A DNA stretch of 64,000 nt, taken from positions 62,001 through 126,000 of the forward strand of contig NZ_FNGA01000001.1 of NCBI RefSeq assembly GCF_900101105.1. Reading direction: 5' to 3'. Numbering within the stretch: the stretch's first letter is position 1; each line of letters begins with the position of its first letter. Shown one piece after another: positions 56,142 through 63,774 of the stretch. The translations under genes were made by a program, and so were the position numbers. Source of the DNA: Maridesulfovibrio ferrireducens (GTDB taxonomy: Bacteria > Desulfobacterota > Desulfovibrionia > Desulfovibrionales > Desulfovibrionaceae). The notes below the pieces were generated by a model. That model was given only the letters and a program-made list of their open reading frames with translations, was not told the DNA's origin and did not search any database.

Positions 56142-57221
56142 TTAGTTACCGGAATCAACTCCGGCATCATCAAATGTCGCCATATCATTATAAATATTAG
56201 CCGCTGCCCGAAGCATAAACATGCTCAATGCGGCTCCTGAACCTTCACCTAAGCGCATATCAAGGTGCAATAAAGGCTTTCTGCCGAGAGCTTTTACAAC
56301 TCCAGCATAACCAGGCTCTGCGGACGCATGACTCAAAACAGAATAGCCACCGACAGCGGGACAAAGCTTACACGCGACAGCATACGCGGCTGTTGAAATA
56401 AAACCGTCAATACAAACCATCTGCCTGTTCTTTGCGCCGCCGATAATCAGTCCTGCAAGAGCGGCAATCTCATACCCGCCCAAGGCTGCCAGAATAGAAA
56501 GAGAATCACCAGCTTCAATAACAGCTTTATTCGCCGACAGCGCGCGATGTATTACTCCGGTTTTCCTGATCACGCCTTCGGCATCTATTCCGCCACCGGG
56601 TCCCGTCACAGATTTTGGATCAAGTCCGAAAAAAGCGCAATAAAGAGCTGTGGAAGGCGTAGTATTTGAAACGCCCATCTCACCGGTTCCAAGAGTATTT
56701 ATACCTTCACGGTGAGCCTCATCCGCCAGATCAATACCAAGGAACACAGCCTTTAAGCAATCACCCTCAGTCATGGCAGGGCCTTTAGAAATATTTGCTG
56801 TTCCGCAATTGATTTTGCGCTGAATCAAACGGGGATGCTCTGGAAAAGTTCCGCCCATACATCCGGCATCAACCACCACAAGCTCTACGCCGGAAGTCGT
56901 TGCAAGCACGTTAATTCCAGCTCCGCCTCGAAGAAAATTTTCTACCATCTGACGGGTTACTTCCTGCGAAAAGAAACTCACATTTTCGGCATTAACACCG
57001 TGATCTCCGGCAATTGCATATATACGCGCCGGATCAGACTTTGGTGGATTACCGCCGGAAGCCATATACATCTTGACCGCAAGGTCTTCAAGCCGGCCAA
57101 GACTGCCTATCGGTTTAGTCAAATTATCCAGATGAGCGCGCGCAGATTTCTCAAGCGCAGGATCAACTGCTGCGACTTTTGAAATTACCGCTTCTAAGTC
57201 TGTTCTGGAATAATTTTTCAT
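56142..57221 (-). CDS. cobT: Nicotinate-nucleotide--dimethylbenzimidazole phosphoribosyltransferase
   Basis: CobT activates the lower ligand base for cobalamin assembly, making alpha-ribazole phosphate. The 359-residue product has LTKPIGSLGRLEDLA near the N-terminus and GDHGVNAENVSFFSQEVT. It also has GTGEMGVSNTTPSTA and the C-terminal catalytic Glu region MRLGEGSGAALSM. It is first in a minus-strand operon with selD and is divergent from the WcbI-like gene. No cobalamin riboswitch fits in the short upstream gap. Confidence 0.97.
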   Translation of the reverse strand: MKNYSRTDLEAVISKVAAVDPALEKSARAHLDNLTKPIGSLGRLEDLAVKMYMASGGNPPKSDPARIYAIAGDHGVNAENVSFFSQEVTRQMVENFLRGGAGINVLATTSGVELVVVDAGCMGGTFPEHPRLIQRKINCGTANISKGPAMTEGDCLKAVFLGIDLADEAHREGINTLGTGEMGVSNTTPSTALYCAFFGLDPKSVTGPGGGIDAEGVIRKTGVIHRALSANKAVIEAGDSLSILAALGGYEIAALAGLIIGGAKNRQMVCIDGFISTAAYAVACKLCPAVGGYSVLSHASAEPGYAGVVKALGRKPLLHLDMRLGEGSGAALSMFMLRAAANIYNDMATFDDAGVDSGN

Positions 57222-57305
57222 ATATTTTGCCTTGAAGTAATCATAAGGGAAGAGGGTTATCTTTATTGTGCTATCATAATGGATTATGCTAATCTGTGTT
57301 CCATA

Positions 57306-58139
57306 ATGAAAAGGAAAATCTGCATATTACAGGCGAACTGCCAAGGTGAACCTATTGAAAACCTTTTGAACTTAAGTTCTAATTTTACGGAAACTTATGA
57401 GGTTCACCGTTTCACCAATTATATAAGAGAGCCGATCCCCGATGAGCTTCTCACAAAATGTGATCTTTTTCTGTACCAGCATCTTGCCGAAAATTGGGGA
57501 GAATTATCCTCGGCAACCCTTCGCAACAAGCTGAAACCTGAATGCAAAACCATCGCCTTTCCAAGCATGCTTTTTATTCACTACTGGCCGCTCTGGTCCG
57601 GCAAAAAAGGATTCGACTACCCAGATACTTTTCTGGAGTCTCTATTTGAAAGAGATCTCAGCGAATCTCAGATTCTGCACCTTTTCCTGAATGCCAAGCT
57701 CACAAAAATATACGATTTCGATTCAATCATTGCTAAATCTGAAAAAATAGAAAGACAAAAAGAAACCTACTGCTCTACAAAATACGTTGATTTCATCCTT
57801 TCGAATTACAAACATAGAAAACTTTTCAATACAATAAACCACCCCGGAAAAGAGCTGCTGCTTAACACGGCAAACGGGGTTCTGTCCGAACTCGGTTTCT
57901 ATGAACTTGGAACAGGGCTTACTGAATCAGTCGCTGACCCGTTCCCCGATTTTGAACAACCTATCCATCCGCAAATCGCAGAGTATCTAGGCTTGGAATT
58001 CTGCGGACCTGACACACGCTACCATGTATACGGAGCGGACCTGACCTTTAAAGAATACGCCATACGCTATATAAAATGCCGCCGAATGGGCATGGAAGAT
58101 TTCATAGGATTTCTGCAAGCTACGGCTCGTAACCGCTAA
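57306..58139 (+). CDS. WcbI-like polysaccharide biosynthesis family protein
   Basis: The product has 277 residues from ATG 57306 (or 286 from 57279; neither has a clear Shine-Dalgarno). The start KRKICILQANCQGEPI fits the WcbI family, whose founding member is a capsule gene product with an SGNH-like fold. The middle is acidic, with YQHLAENWGELSS and PSMLFIHYWPLW. No membrane segment is visible. It stands alone here, away from other sugar genes, so its role is open. Confidence 0.65.
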   Translation: MKRKICILQANCQGEPIENLLNLSSNFTETYEVHRFTNYIREPIPDELLTKCDLFLYQHLAENWGELSSATLRNKLKPECKTIAFPSMLFIHYWPLWSGKKGFDYPDTFLESLFERDLSESQILHLFLNAKLTKIYDFDSIIAKSEKIERQKETYCSTKYVDFILSNYKHRKLFNTINHPGKELLLNTANGVLSELGFYELGTGLTESVADPFPDFEQPIHPQIAEYLGLEFCGPDTRYHVYGADLTFKEYAIRYIKCRRMGMEDFIGFLQATARNR

Positions 58140-58173
58140 CACTGAAAAAACTATTTAGCGAAATCACCCAATC

Positions 58174-58773
58174 TTATTTCTTATTCAAATCAGGCGGGCC
58201 CATGACTATCATCTCAGCTAGAGTCAGATCTACTTTGGGCATAGTCTTGATTTTGTTGCCGAGCAAAGCCATTTCAAGCCCTACTAAATCTCTGTAAAGC
58301 GGGGTTCTATCAAGAACCGGCACATTCTCCATATTTTCTGTGAGAGCCTGACACTTAAAACATCCGGGGAAAGCATGCTGCTTGCCATTCGGCTGACGTA
58401 AAGTATTCACAACTCCGTGCATACGGCAGATCATGAGGCGATGTTTGTAAACTCCGCAAAGACCGTTATCATTCAAGGGGCACAGAATCTTGGGACGTAC
58501 TCCGGTTTCGAGCATGGCACGAGAGCCGCGCACGTAATCCTCAGCCCGCTGCACGTATTCACTTCTTTTTTCTTCAGTAAGCAGGTTTAACCCCTGCCAT
58601 AGGTACAGCCATTCAACATATGTATGGTGCTGAAAATAACTGGTACAGCAATTGTCTTCACAATTTTCACACGAAAGACCGATACGTGCGGAAGTATCTG
58701 CATAAACGGAGGCCATGCGTTCATAAAGGGAATCAAGTTTACGATAAACGGCTTGTCTTGTAATTTTTTTCAT
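58174..58773 (-). CDS. Cysteine-cluster protein (YkgJ-like)
   Basis: The product is a 199-residue protein with an N-terminal cysteine group CENCEDNCC (residues ~35-43) and further cysteines at CPLNDNGLCGVYKHR, MICRMHG and GCFKCQ. This pattern resembles the YkgJ-type zinc- or iron-chelating family. The function is not known. It is last in a probable operon after pyrR and the kinase gene, 24 bases from the latter. Confidence 0.75.
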   Translation of the reverse strand: MKKITRQAVYRKLDSLYERMASVYADTSARIGLSCENCEDNCCTSYFQHHTYVEWLYLWQGLNLLTEEKRSEYVQRAEDYVRGSRAMLETGVRPKILCPLNDNGLCGVYKHRLMICRMHGVVNTLRQPNGKQHAFPGCFKCQALTENMENVPVLDRTPLYRDLVGLEMALLGNKIKTMPKVDLTLAEMIVMGPPDLNKK

Positions 58774-58797
58774 GAATTATTAAACCCTAACTTACTT

Positions 58798-59334
58798 TTA
58801 TTCTTGTATTGATTTCAACCACTGGAAAATTTTCTCAGCACATTCATCAGACGAAAATTTATCTGTATCTACCGTAAAATCAGCATAACGCGCATAAAGA
58901 GGGACGCGTTCATTGTATAGACTTTCAAGACTTTGATCTGGCTTTATAGCAAGCCCACGACCATATCCCTCTCCGACCCGCTGAAGGCAGGTTTTGCATT
59001 CCATGCGTAGATAAACAACAGGCCCGAGACTTTTAAGCCTTTCCATCGCTTTTTCACCGTAAACAACGCTCCCTCCAGTGGAAACGACTGTTCTGAGAAC
59101 TCCGAGGGTGGAAAGTATTTCTTCTTCGGCCTTACGGAAATCTGCAAGACCCAGATAATCAACAATATCCTGCAACGGTTTACCGTAAAAAGACTCAACG
59201 ACTTGATCGGTATCGATAAACTGCCAATCTAATTTGGCAGCAAGAAGCGGTGCAAGAGTGGACTTACCGGCTCCGGCCATGCCTATAAGGCTGACTGCGC
59301 ATCCATCTGAAAAAACTAATTCCCTGTCACTCAT
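58798..59334 (-). CDS. Shikimate-kinase-like small-molecule kinase (possible homoserine kinase)
   Basis: The product is a 178-residue P-loop kinase of the shikimate kinase fold, with Walker A GMAGAGKST (residues ~18-26), FIDTDQVVE, an Arg in ADFRKAEEE and a lid near GYGRGLAIKP. The usual shikimate-binding STGGG is STGGS here. Shikimate-kinase-like proteins have, as I recall, been assigned homoserine kinase activity in Desulfovibrio by genetics, so that role is as likely as AroK. The operon (pyrR upstream, cysteine-cluster protein downstream) does not decide it. The overall length is normal for AroK. Confidence 0.75.
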   Translation of the reverse strand: MSDRELVFSDGCAVSLIGMAGAGKSTLAPLLAAKLDWQFIDTDQVVESFYGKPLQDIVDYLGLADFRKAEEEILSTLGVLRTVVSTGGSVVYGEKAMERLKSLGPVVYLRMECKTCLQRVGEGYGRGLAIKPDQSLESLYNERVPLYARYADFTVDTDKFSSDECAEKIFQWLKSIQE

Positions 59335-59378
59335 ATAGAAACGGACCTTCCGGTTTTAATACAATTTTTAAGCGGAAA

Positions 59379-59918
59379 TTATTCAGGTAAAAGAAGAACA
59401 ACTTTATCCTCATCATCACGTTCTTTCACCAGCACATTTACATGCTGATCTTCACCAGTCGTAACTTTTTTACCCACATAATCAGCGCGAATTGGCAGTT
59501 CGCGATGCCCACGATCAACCAAAACAAGCAATTCAACTCTGCGTGGCCTGCCGAAATCCAAAACAGCTTCAAGGGCAGCGCGGACTGTTCTTCCAGAAAA
59601 AAGAACATCGTCAACCAGAATAATTGAAGTTCCTTCTATCTCAAAAGGAATCTCTGTACAATTAATGCTTGGCTGGCGACTCAGATTTGTCCAATCATCA
59701 CGATAGAGATTGATATCAAGCTTACCTAAGGGTATTTTCCTACCAAGCCGCTCGTCCAGCAACTCTTTAAGCCTTTGGGCTAAATCTGCACCTCGGCGCT
59801 GAATACCTATAATAGCAAGCTTTTCGCAATCACCTCGGCGCTCTGTAATCTCAGAAGCGAGTCTATCAAGGGTGCGAGTCATATCTACTTCTGAAAGGAC
59901 AATCTTTTCTTTTTGCAT
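59379..59918 (-). CDS. pyrR: Bifunctional pyrimidine operon regulator / uracil phosphoribosyltransferase PyrR
   Basis: The product is a 179-residue phosphoribosyltransferase-fold protein. It has IIGIQRRGADLAQRL, the PRPP loop ILVDDVLFSGRTVRAALEA and LVDRGHRELPIRADYVGK, all hallmarks of PyrR. In Gram-positive bacteria it binds pyr mRNA to cause attenuation. In deltaproteobacteria the regulatory role is less clear, and it may act mainly as an UPRTase. It is first in a minus-strand operon and divergent from the copper ATPase gene. Confidence 0.93.
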   Translation of the reverse strand: MQKEKIVLSEVDMTRTLDRLASEITERRGDCEKLAIIGIQRRGADLAQRLKELLDERLGRKIPLGKLDINLYRDDWTNLSRQPSINCTEIPFEIEGTSIILVDDVLFSGRTVRAALEAVLDFGRPRRVELLVLVDRGHRELPIRADYVGKKVTTGEDQHVNVLVKERDDEDKVVLLLPE

Positions 59919-59978
59919 ATTACTCCGCCTTAAAGAGGTTGAGAATTATTATCAAAGCTGTTTTAATCTTTAAACGAG

Positions 59979-59994
59979 ACTCCCCGTCGGGAGT
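59979..59994. promoter_or_regulatory. Dyad upstream of the copper ATPase gene
   Basis: ACTCCC-CGTC-GGGAGT (59979-59994) is a perfect inverted repeat four bases upstream of a -10-like TATAAA (59998-60003). It is well placed for a metal-responsive regulator of copA or for a shared pyrR/copA control region. No regulator gene of the CueR or CsoR type is adjacent, so the binding protein is unknown. Confidence 0.45.
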
Positions 59995-60054
59995 AGCTAT
60001 AAAAAATGTAACCGGGTAATGCAATCCCCGCGAGTACCCCAAACAGGATATATT

Positions 60055-62541
60055 ATGGATGCACTTTTTGAAATAAAAGGGATGACCTGCTCTGCATGCT
60101 CATCAAGACTTGAAAAAGTTATCAACAATATGGATGGAGTTAACCATGCCAGCGTCAATCTGGCTACTGAATCCTTAGCCGTAAATTTTGATAAAGAATC
60201 AACTTCCGTTACGGAAATAATTAAATCCGTCGAAATGTCCGGTTTTGAAGCTACTGAAAAAATTGAAGGAACTGAAGTTGCTCTACCCATATCAGGAATG
60301 ACCTGCTCTGCATGTTCATCAAGACTTGAAAGGGTTTTAAATGCGACTGACGGGATAGTCAAAGCCGGTGTCAGCCTGCCGGGAGAATCCGCAACAATAA
60401 AATTCAATTCCGCAATTATCTCACTGAGACAAATCAGACAAATCATAAAAGATATCGGATTCGAGGCTGGAGAAATTCAATCCGCACAGGATGCACAAAA
60501 AAACTTTGAGACACGACGTAAGCAAAATGAAGCAAAATTAGCTTTAATGAAAAAAAAGCTGATCTATGCTCTGACATTTACCGTCCCGCTGCTCATCATA
60601 ACCATGGGACACATGGTGGGCATGCCCCTGCCGGACTTTATAAGCCCCCATCATTCACCGCTTGGCTTTGCCCTTATTCAACTTTTTCTGACTATGCCTG
60701 TACTTTGGTTCGGTAAAGATTTTTATATTCACGGATTCCCGAATCTCATGCGCGGCACACCCAATATGGATTCCCTCATTGCTGTGGGAACCTCTGCGGC
60801 TGTCGTTTATTCACTTTGGAACCTTATTGAAATAGTATTAGGAGTTGATCCTCAGGCAAGAGCTATGGATCTTTATTTTGAATCCGCGGCAACAATTATA
60901 ACCCTTATTTTACTTGGCAAATTTCAGGAAGGACGAGCTAAATCACGCACATCAGAAGCCATTGAAAAATTAATGGACCTGACTCCGGCAAAAGCCATCC
61001 TACTTGAAAACGGCGAACAAATTTCAACACCTATCGAAGAAATCGGTCCCGGTGATAATATTCTAATCCGGCCCGGTGACAGAGTCAGCGCAGACGGCAC
61101 TGTATATGACGGGCATTCAGAAATAGATGAATCAATGCTTACAGGTGAAAGCATGCCTGTCTCCAAATCTGAAGGAGACGCAGTTGCCGGCGGTACTGTT
61201 AATACTGGCGGGGGTGCACTTAAAGTACGAGTGAAAAATGTCGGAGAAAACACAGTACTTTCCCGCATCATCAAGCTTGTACAAGATGCTCAGGGGTCCA
61301 AAGCTCCGATTTCCTCCCTTGCGGACACCGTAAGTTTTTACTTTGTGCCAACGGTAATGACTATCGCGGTTCTTTCCGGTCTCAGTTGGTACTTTTTCAG
61401 CGCTGAGCCTTTTTCCTTTGCTCTGCGCATTTTTATCAGCGTAATGGTCATTGCCTGCCCTTGCGCGATGGGACTTGCCACCCCGACCGCAATAATGGTC
61501 GGAACGGGGCGCGGGGCACAGCTTGGCGTGCTTGTAAAATCTGGAGAAGCCCTTGAGACTGCCGGAAAGATCAACACCATGATCTTCGACAAAACCGGAA
61601 CTCTTACCTACGGACAACCCGAGCTGGTGGACACCTTTGTCGCTTCAGGCCAAAACGGAGAAGAATTACTGGCACTGGCTGCTTCGGCAGAAAAACAATC
61701 CGAACATCCTCTTGCAAGAGCAGTACTCCGCGCAGCCGAAAAGACAGGCATATCGTTACCGGAAACAACATCATTTAATGCTGTAGCAGGTCTTGGCATT
61801 GCCACAAAAACAGGTGGTCATTCCATGCTGCTCGGCAATCAAGAATATCTGAACCGCAATTTTGTCGGCGGACTTGACGATAAAAACGCCAGAGATGCGG
61901 CCTCCAGTTTCGAATCTGCGGGGCAAAGCCCGCTCTACATTGCCAAAGACGGAAAGCTTGCCGGAATTATGGCCATCGCTGATAAAATAAAAAAAGAAGC
62001 CCCCGCGACAATCAAAAAACTTCACGCTCTAGGCGTAAAAACTGTCATGCTTACCGGAGATAACGAGAAAGTAGCCCGCACAATCGCAAAAAGCGCAGGA
62101 ATCGACGAAGTGGTCGCGCAGGTTATGCCGGACCGTAAAGCTGAAGTTGTGAACAGAGAAAAGGCTCAGGGTCGGAAGGTGGCTATGATAGGCGACGGCA
62201 TCAATGATGCGCCCGCTCTTGCCTCGGCAGACCTTGGAATTGCCATGGGCACCGGGATTGATGTCGCAATTGAATCCGGCGACATTGTGCTTATGAAAGG
62301 GGATCTATCAGGTGTTTTAACAGCTCTGGCACTAAGCCGGGCTACGGTTAGAAATATCAAACAGAACCTTTTCTGGGCTTTTGCTTTCAACGTACTGGGA
62401 ATTCCTGTTGCAGCCGGAGCACTCTACATTTTCGGAGGCCCGACTCTTTCACCTATGTTCGCCGCTGCGGCAATGTCGCTCAGTTCAGTAACAGTGGTGA
62501 CAAACGCACTGCGGCTGAAATTTTTCACTATCGAAAATTAA
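60055..62541 (+). CDS. copA: Copper-translocating P1B-type ATPase
   Basis: This is an inner-membrane Cu(I) exporter, 828 residues from ATG 60055 (CAGGAT upstream). The frame is open to 60019 but adds nothing typical. Two N-terminal heavy-metal domains have the identical motif GMTCSACSSRLE (Cys12/Cys15 and Cys84/Cys87). Membrane segments, TGESMPVSK, the transport motif CPC (Cys468, Cys470), DKTGTLTYG with phosphorylated Asp512, SEHPLA and GDGINDAPALA follow in order. CPC with two HMA domains points to Cu(I)/Ag(I) rather than Zn. Confidence 0.96.
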   Translation: MDALFEIKGMTCSACSSRLEKVINNMDGVNHASVNLATESLAVNFDKESTSVTEIIKSVEMSGFEATEKIEGTEVALPISGMTCSACSSRLERVLNATDGIVKAGVSLPGESATIKFNSAIISLRQIRQIIKDIGFEAGEIQSAQDAQKNFETRRKQNEAKLALMKKKLIYALTFTVPLLIITMGHMVGMPLPDFISPHHSPLGFALIQLFLTMPVLWFGKDFYIHGFPNLMRGTPNMDSLIAVGTSAAVVYSLWNLIEIVLGVDPQARAMDLYFESAATIITLILLGKFQEGRAKSRTSEAIEKLMDLTPAKAILLENGEQISTPIEEIGPGDNILIRPGDRVSADGTVYDGHSEIDESMLTGESMPVSKSEGDAVAGGTVNTGGGALKVRVKNVGENTVLSRIIKLVQDAQGSKAPISSLADTVSFYFVPTVMTIAVLSGLSWYFFSAEPFSFALRIFISVMVIACPCAMGLATPTAIMVGTGRGAQLGVLVKSGEALETAGKINTMIFDKTGTLTYGQPELVDTFVASGQNGEELLALAASAEKQSEHPLARAVLRAAEKTGISLPETTSFNAVAGLGIATKTGGHSMLLGNQEYLNRNFVGGLDDKNARDAASSFESAGQSPLYIAKDGKLAGIMAIADKIKKEAPATIKKLHALGVKTVMLTGDNEKVARTIAKSAGIDEVVAQVMPDRKAEVVNREKAQGRKVAMIGDGINDAPALASADLGIAMGTGIDVAIESGDIVLMKGDLSGVLTALALSRATVRNIKQNLFWAFAFNVLGIPVAAGALYIFGGPTLSPMFAAAAMSLSSVTVVTNALRLKFFTIEN

Positions 62542-62561
62542 AAATATAAAAACATAAAAAA

Positions 62562-62587
62562 AAGGCCGCTCATTACTGGGCGGCCTT
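62562..62587. terminator. Terminator between copA and the convergent TetR gene
   Basis: AAGGCCGC (62562-62569) pairs with GCGGCCTT (62580-62587). On the minus strand it ends in a run of eight T residues, so it mainly serves the TetR gene; for copA the T run is poor. Confidence 0.88.
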
Positions 62588-62608
62588 ATAAAAAACTTTT
62601 TAAAAAAA

Positions 62609-63163
62609 CTATTTGAGAAGACTGCGACGACAGAAATCAATAGCTTCTGTACGAACATCTCTCTGGTTAGGCCAGTACAGATGCATTCTGGTCAGACCAA
62701 AAATAATTGTCATGATAATTGTGGAATTTTCCTCCACAGCAACATCTCTGAGGATTCCTTTTCTGATCCCTACCTTGATACAATCTTCAAGGATAAGTTC
62801 TAGATTTTTAAGGAAAACAGCCATCAACCGCTTAGAAGAATCAAGCAATCCGTATGTGGAAAGCATAATCTTCATGTCAACTTCATTATCTTCAACAAAA
62901 GTGAAATAATCAGCCATTATCATGTCAAACGAACATTCATCTTTATCAAGCTTCTGACGGACGCCTTCAATATAATATGAGAAACTCTCTTCAAGCTCTG
63001 CAAGAATATGAAGAAGAATGTCTTCTTTACTTTCAAAGTGCCTGTATATGGTACCTTCCGAAATATTAGCAGCCTTAGCTAAATTAGAAGTCGTGGCTCT
63101 ATGGAAACCCACCTGAGAAATCATTTCTTTGGCTGTTTCCAATATAAGATCTTTAGTCTTCAT
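62609..63163 (-). CDS. TetR family transcriptional regulator
   Basis: The product is a 184-residue repressor-type protein. The N-terminal helix-turn-helix has TTSNLAKAANISEGTIYRHFESKEDILLHIL (shown in part by ISEGTIYRHF). The C-terminal 130 residues form the ligand and dimer domain. It is divergent from the HesB-like selenoprotein gene across about 195 bases, so it may control that gene or itself. The inducer is not predictable. Confidence 0.93.
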   Translation of the reverse strand: MKTKDLILETAKEMISQVGFHRATTSNLAKAANISEGTIYRHFESKEDILLHILAELEESFSYYIEGVRQKLDKDECSFDMIMADYFTFVEDNEVDMKIMLSTYGLLDSSKRLMAVFLKNLELILEDCIKVGIRKGILRDVAVEENSTIIMTIIFGLTRMHLYWPNQRDVRTEAIDFCRRSLLK

Positions 63164-63298
63164 TATGATGACTCCCTATAAACGACGGAAGCGTTTAATT
63201 TGTCTTGTTGAAATATCTGAAACAAATAATTATATTGGTAAAACTGAACAGGAGTATATTTCCTACCTTAAGAGACTATCAAGGTCAACATGGAGCAT

Positions 63299-63327
63299 TT
63301 GACAAAACCAAATAGAAAACTTATTTT
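63299..63327 (+). promoter_or_regulatory. Sigma-70 promoter of the HesB-like selenoprotein gene
   Basis: TTGACA (63299-63304) and TATTTT (63322-63327) are 17 bases apart. The -35 is a perfect match and the -10 fits 4 of 6. The ATG lies about 30 bases downstream after AAGGAGGGA. Confidence 0.65.
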
Positions 63328-63357
63328 TGGATCGAGAAGTCCTATAAGGAGGGAATA

Positions 63358-63669
63358 ATGGTTGAAATAACAGAAGCTGCCTCTAAACAGCTTGAAAGCT
63401 ACTTTGCAGATAAAGAAAGAACCCCTATACGCATCTACCTCTCTACAGGTGGCTGAGCAGGCCCCAGATTGGCATTGGCTCTGGATGAGCCAAAAGACAC
63501 TGACGAGAACCTTGATGCAGCGGGATTCACCTTTCTGATAGACAAAGAACTTAACGGACAGGGAAGCCCTTTCAAAGTCGACCTTAGCTATAGCGGATTT
63601 GTTATCACTTCTGCTATGGAAATGGGCGCCGGCGGAGAATGTGGTTCATGTTCAGGAACCTGCGGTTAA
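63358..63669 (+). CDS. HesB/IscA-like selenoprotein with Sec at residue 33
   Basis: The ATG at 63358 has a strong AAGGAGGGA site. Codon 33 is TGA (63454-63456) in the context LSTGGUAGPRLALAL, and the frame then runs to TAA at 63667-63669, giving 103 residues. IscA/HesB proteins have their first cluster-binding Cys at this place (GGCxG). The C-terminus has Cys95, Cys98 and Cys102 in GGECGSCSGTCG, where IscA has CGCG. HesB-like selenoproteins are known from deltaproteobacteria. The conserved frame on both sides of the TGA argues against a pseudogene. Role (A-type Fe-S carrier or redox protein) is inferred. Confidence 0.9.
63460..63491 (+). promoter_or_regulatory. Bacterial SECIS-like hairpin after the TGA of the HesB-like gene
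   Basis: GGC (63460-63462) pairs with GCC (63489-63491), and CCAGA (63464-63468) pairs with TCTGG (63480-63484) around the loop TTGGCATTGGC. The apical stem starts seven bases after the TGA. Size and position fit a SelB-binding element; the loop has GG pairs. Confidence 0.6.
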
Positions 63670-63717
63670 TAAGCAGACAATTATACCGTTTAATTCCGGG
63701 GTCGCAGACCCAATAGG

Positions 63718-63755
63718 AAAGGGCCGCATCATAAAGATGCGGCCCTTTTTATTTT
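63718..63755. terminator. Terminator between the HesB-like gene and the convergent ACT-domain gene
   Basis: AAAGGGCCGCATC (63718-63730) and GATGCGGCCCTTT (63736-63748) are perfect 13-base arms around a five-base loop, followed by TT. Confidence 0.94.
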
Positions 63756-63774
63756 CTAAAAAAAGAACTAAAAA

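Noticed and set aside
55711-56145. 144-codon plus-strand open frame over selD
   Set aside because: Shadow of the selD minus-strand gene; the minus strand has the full SelD motif set.
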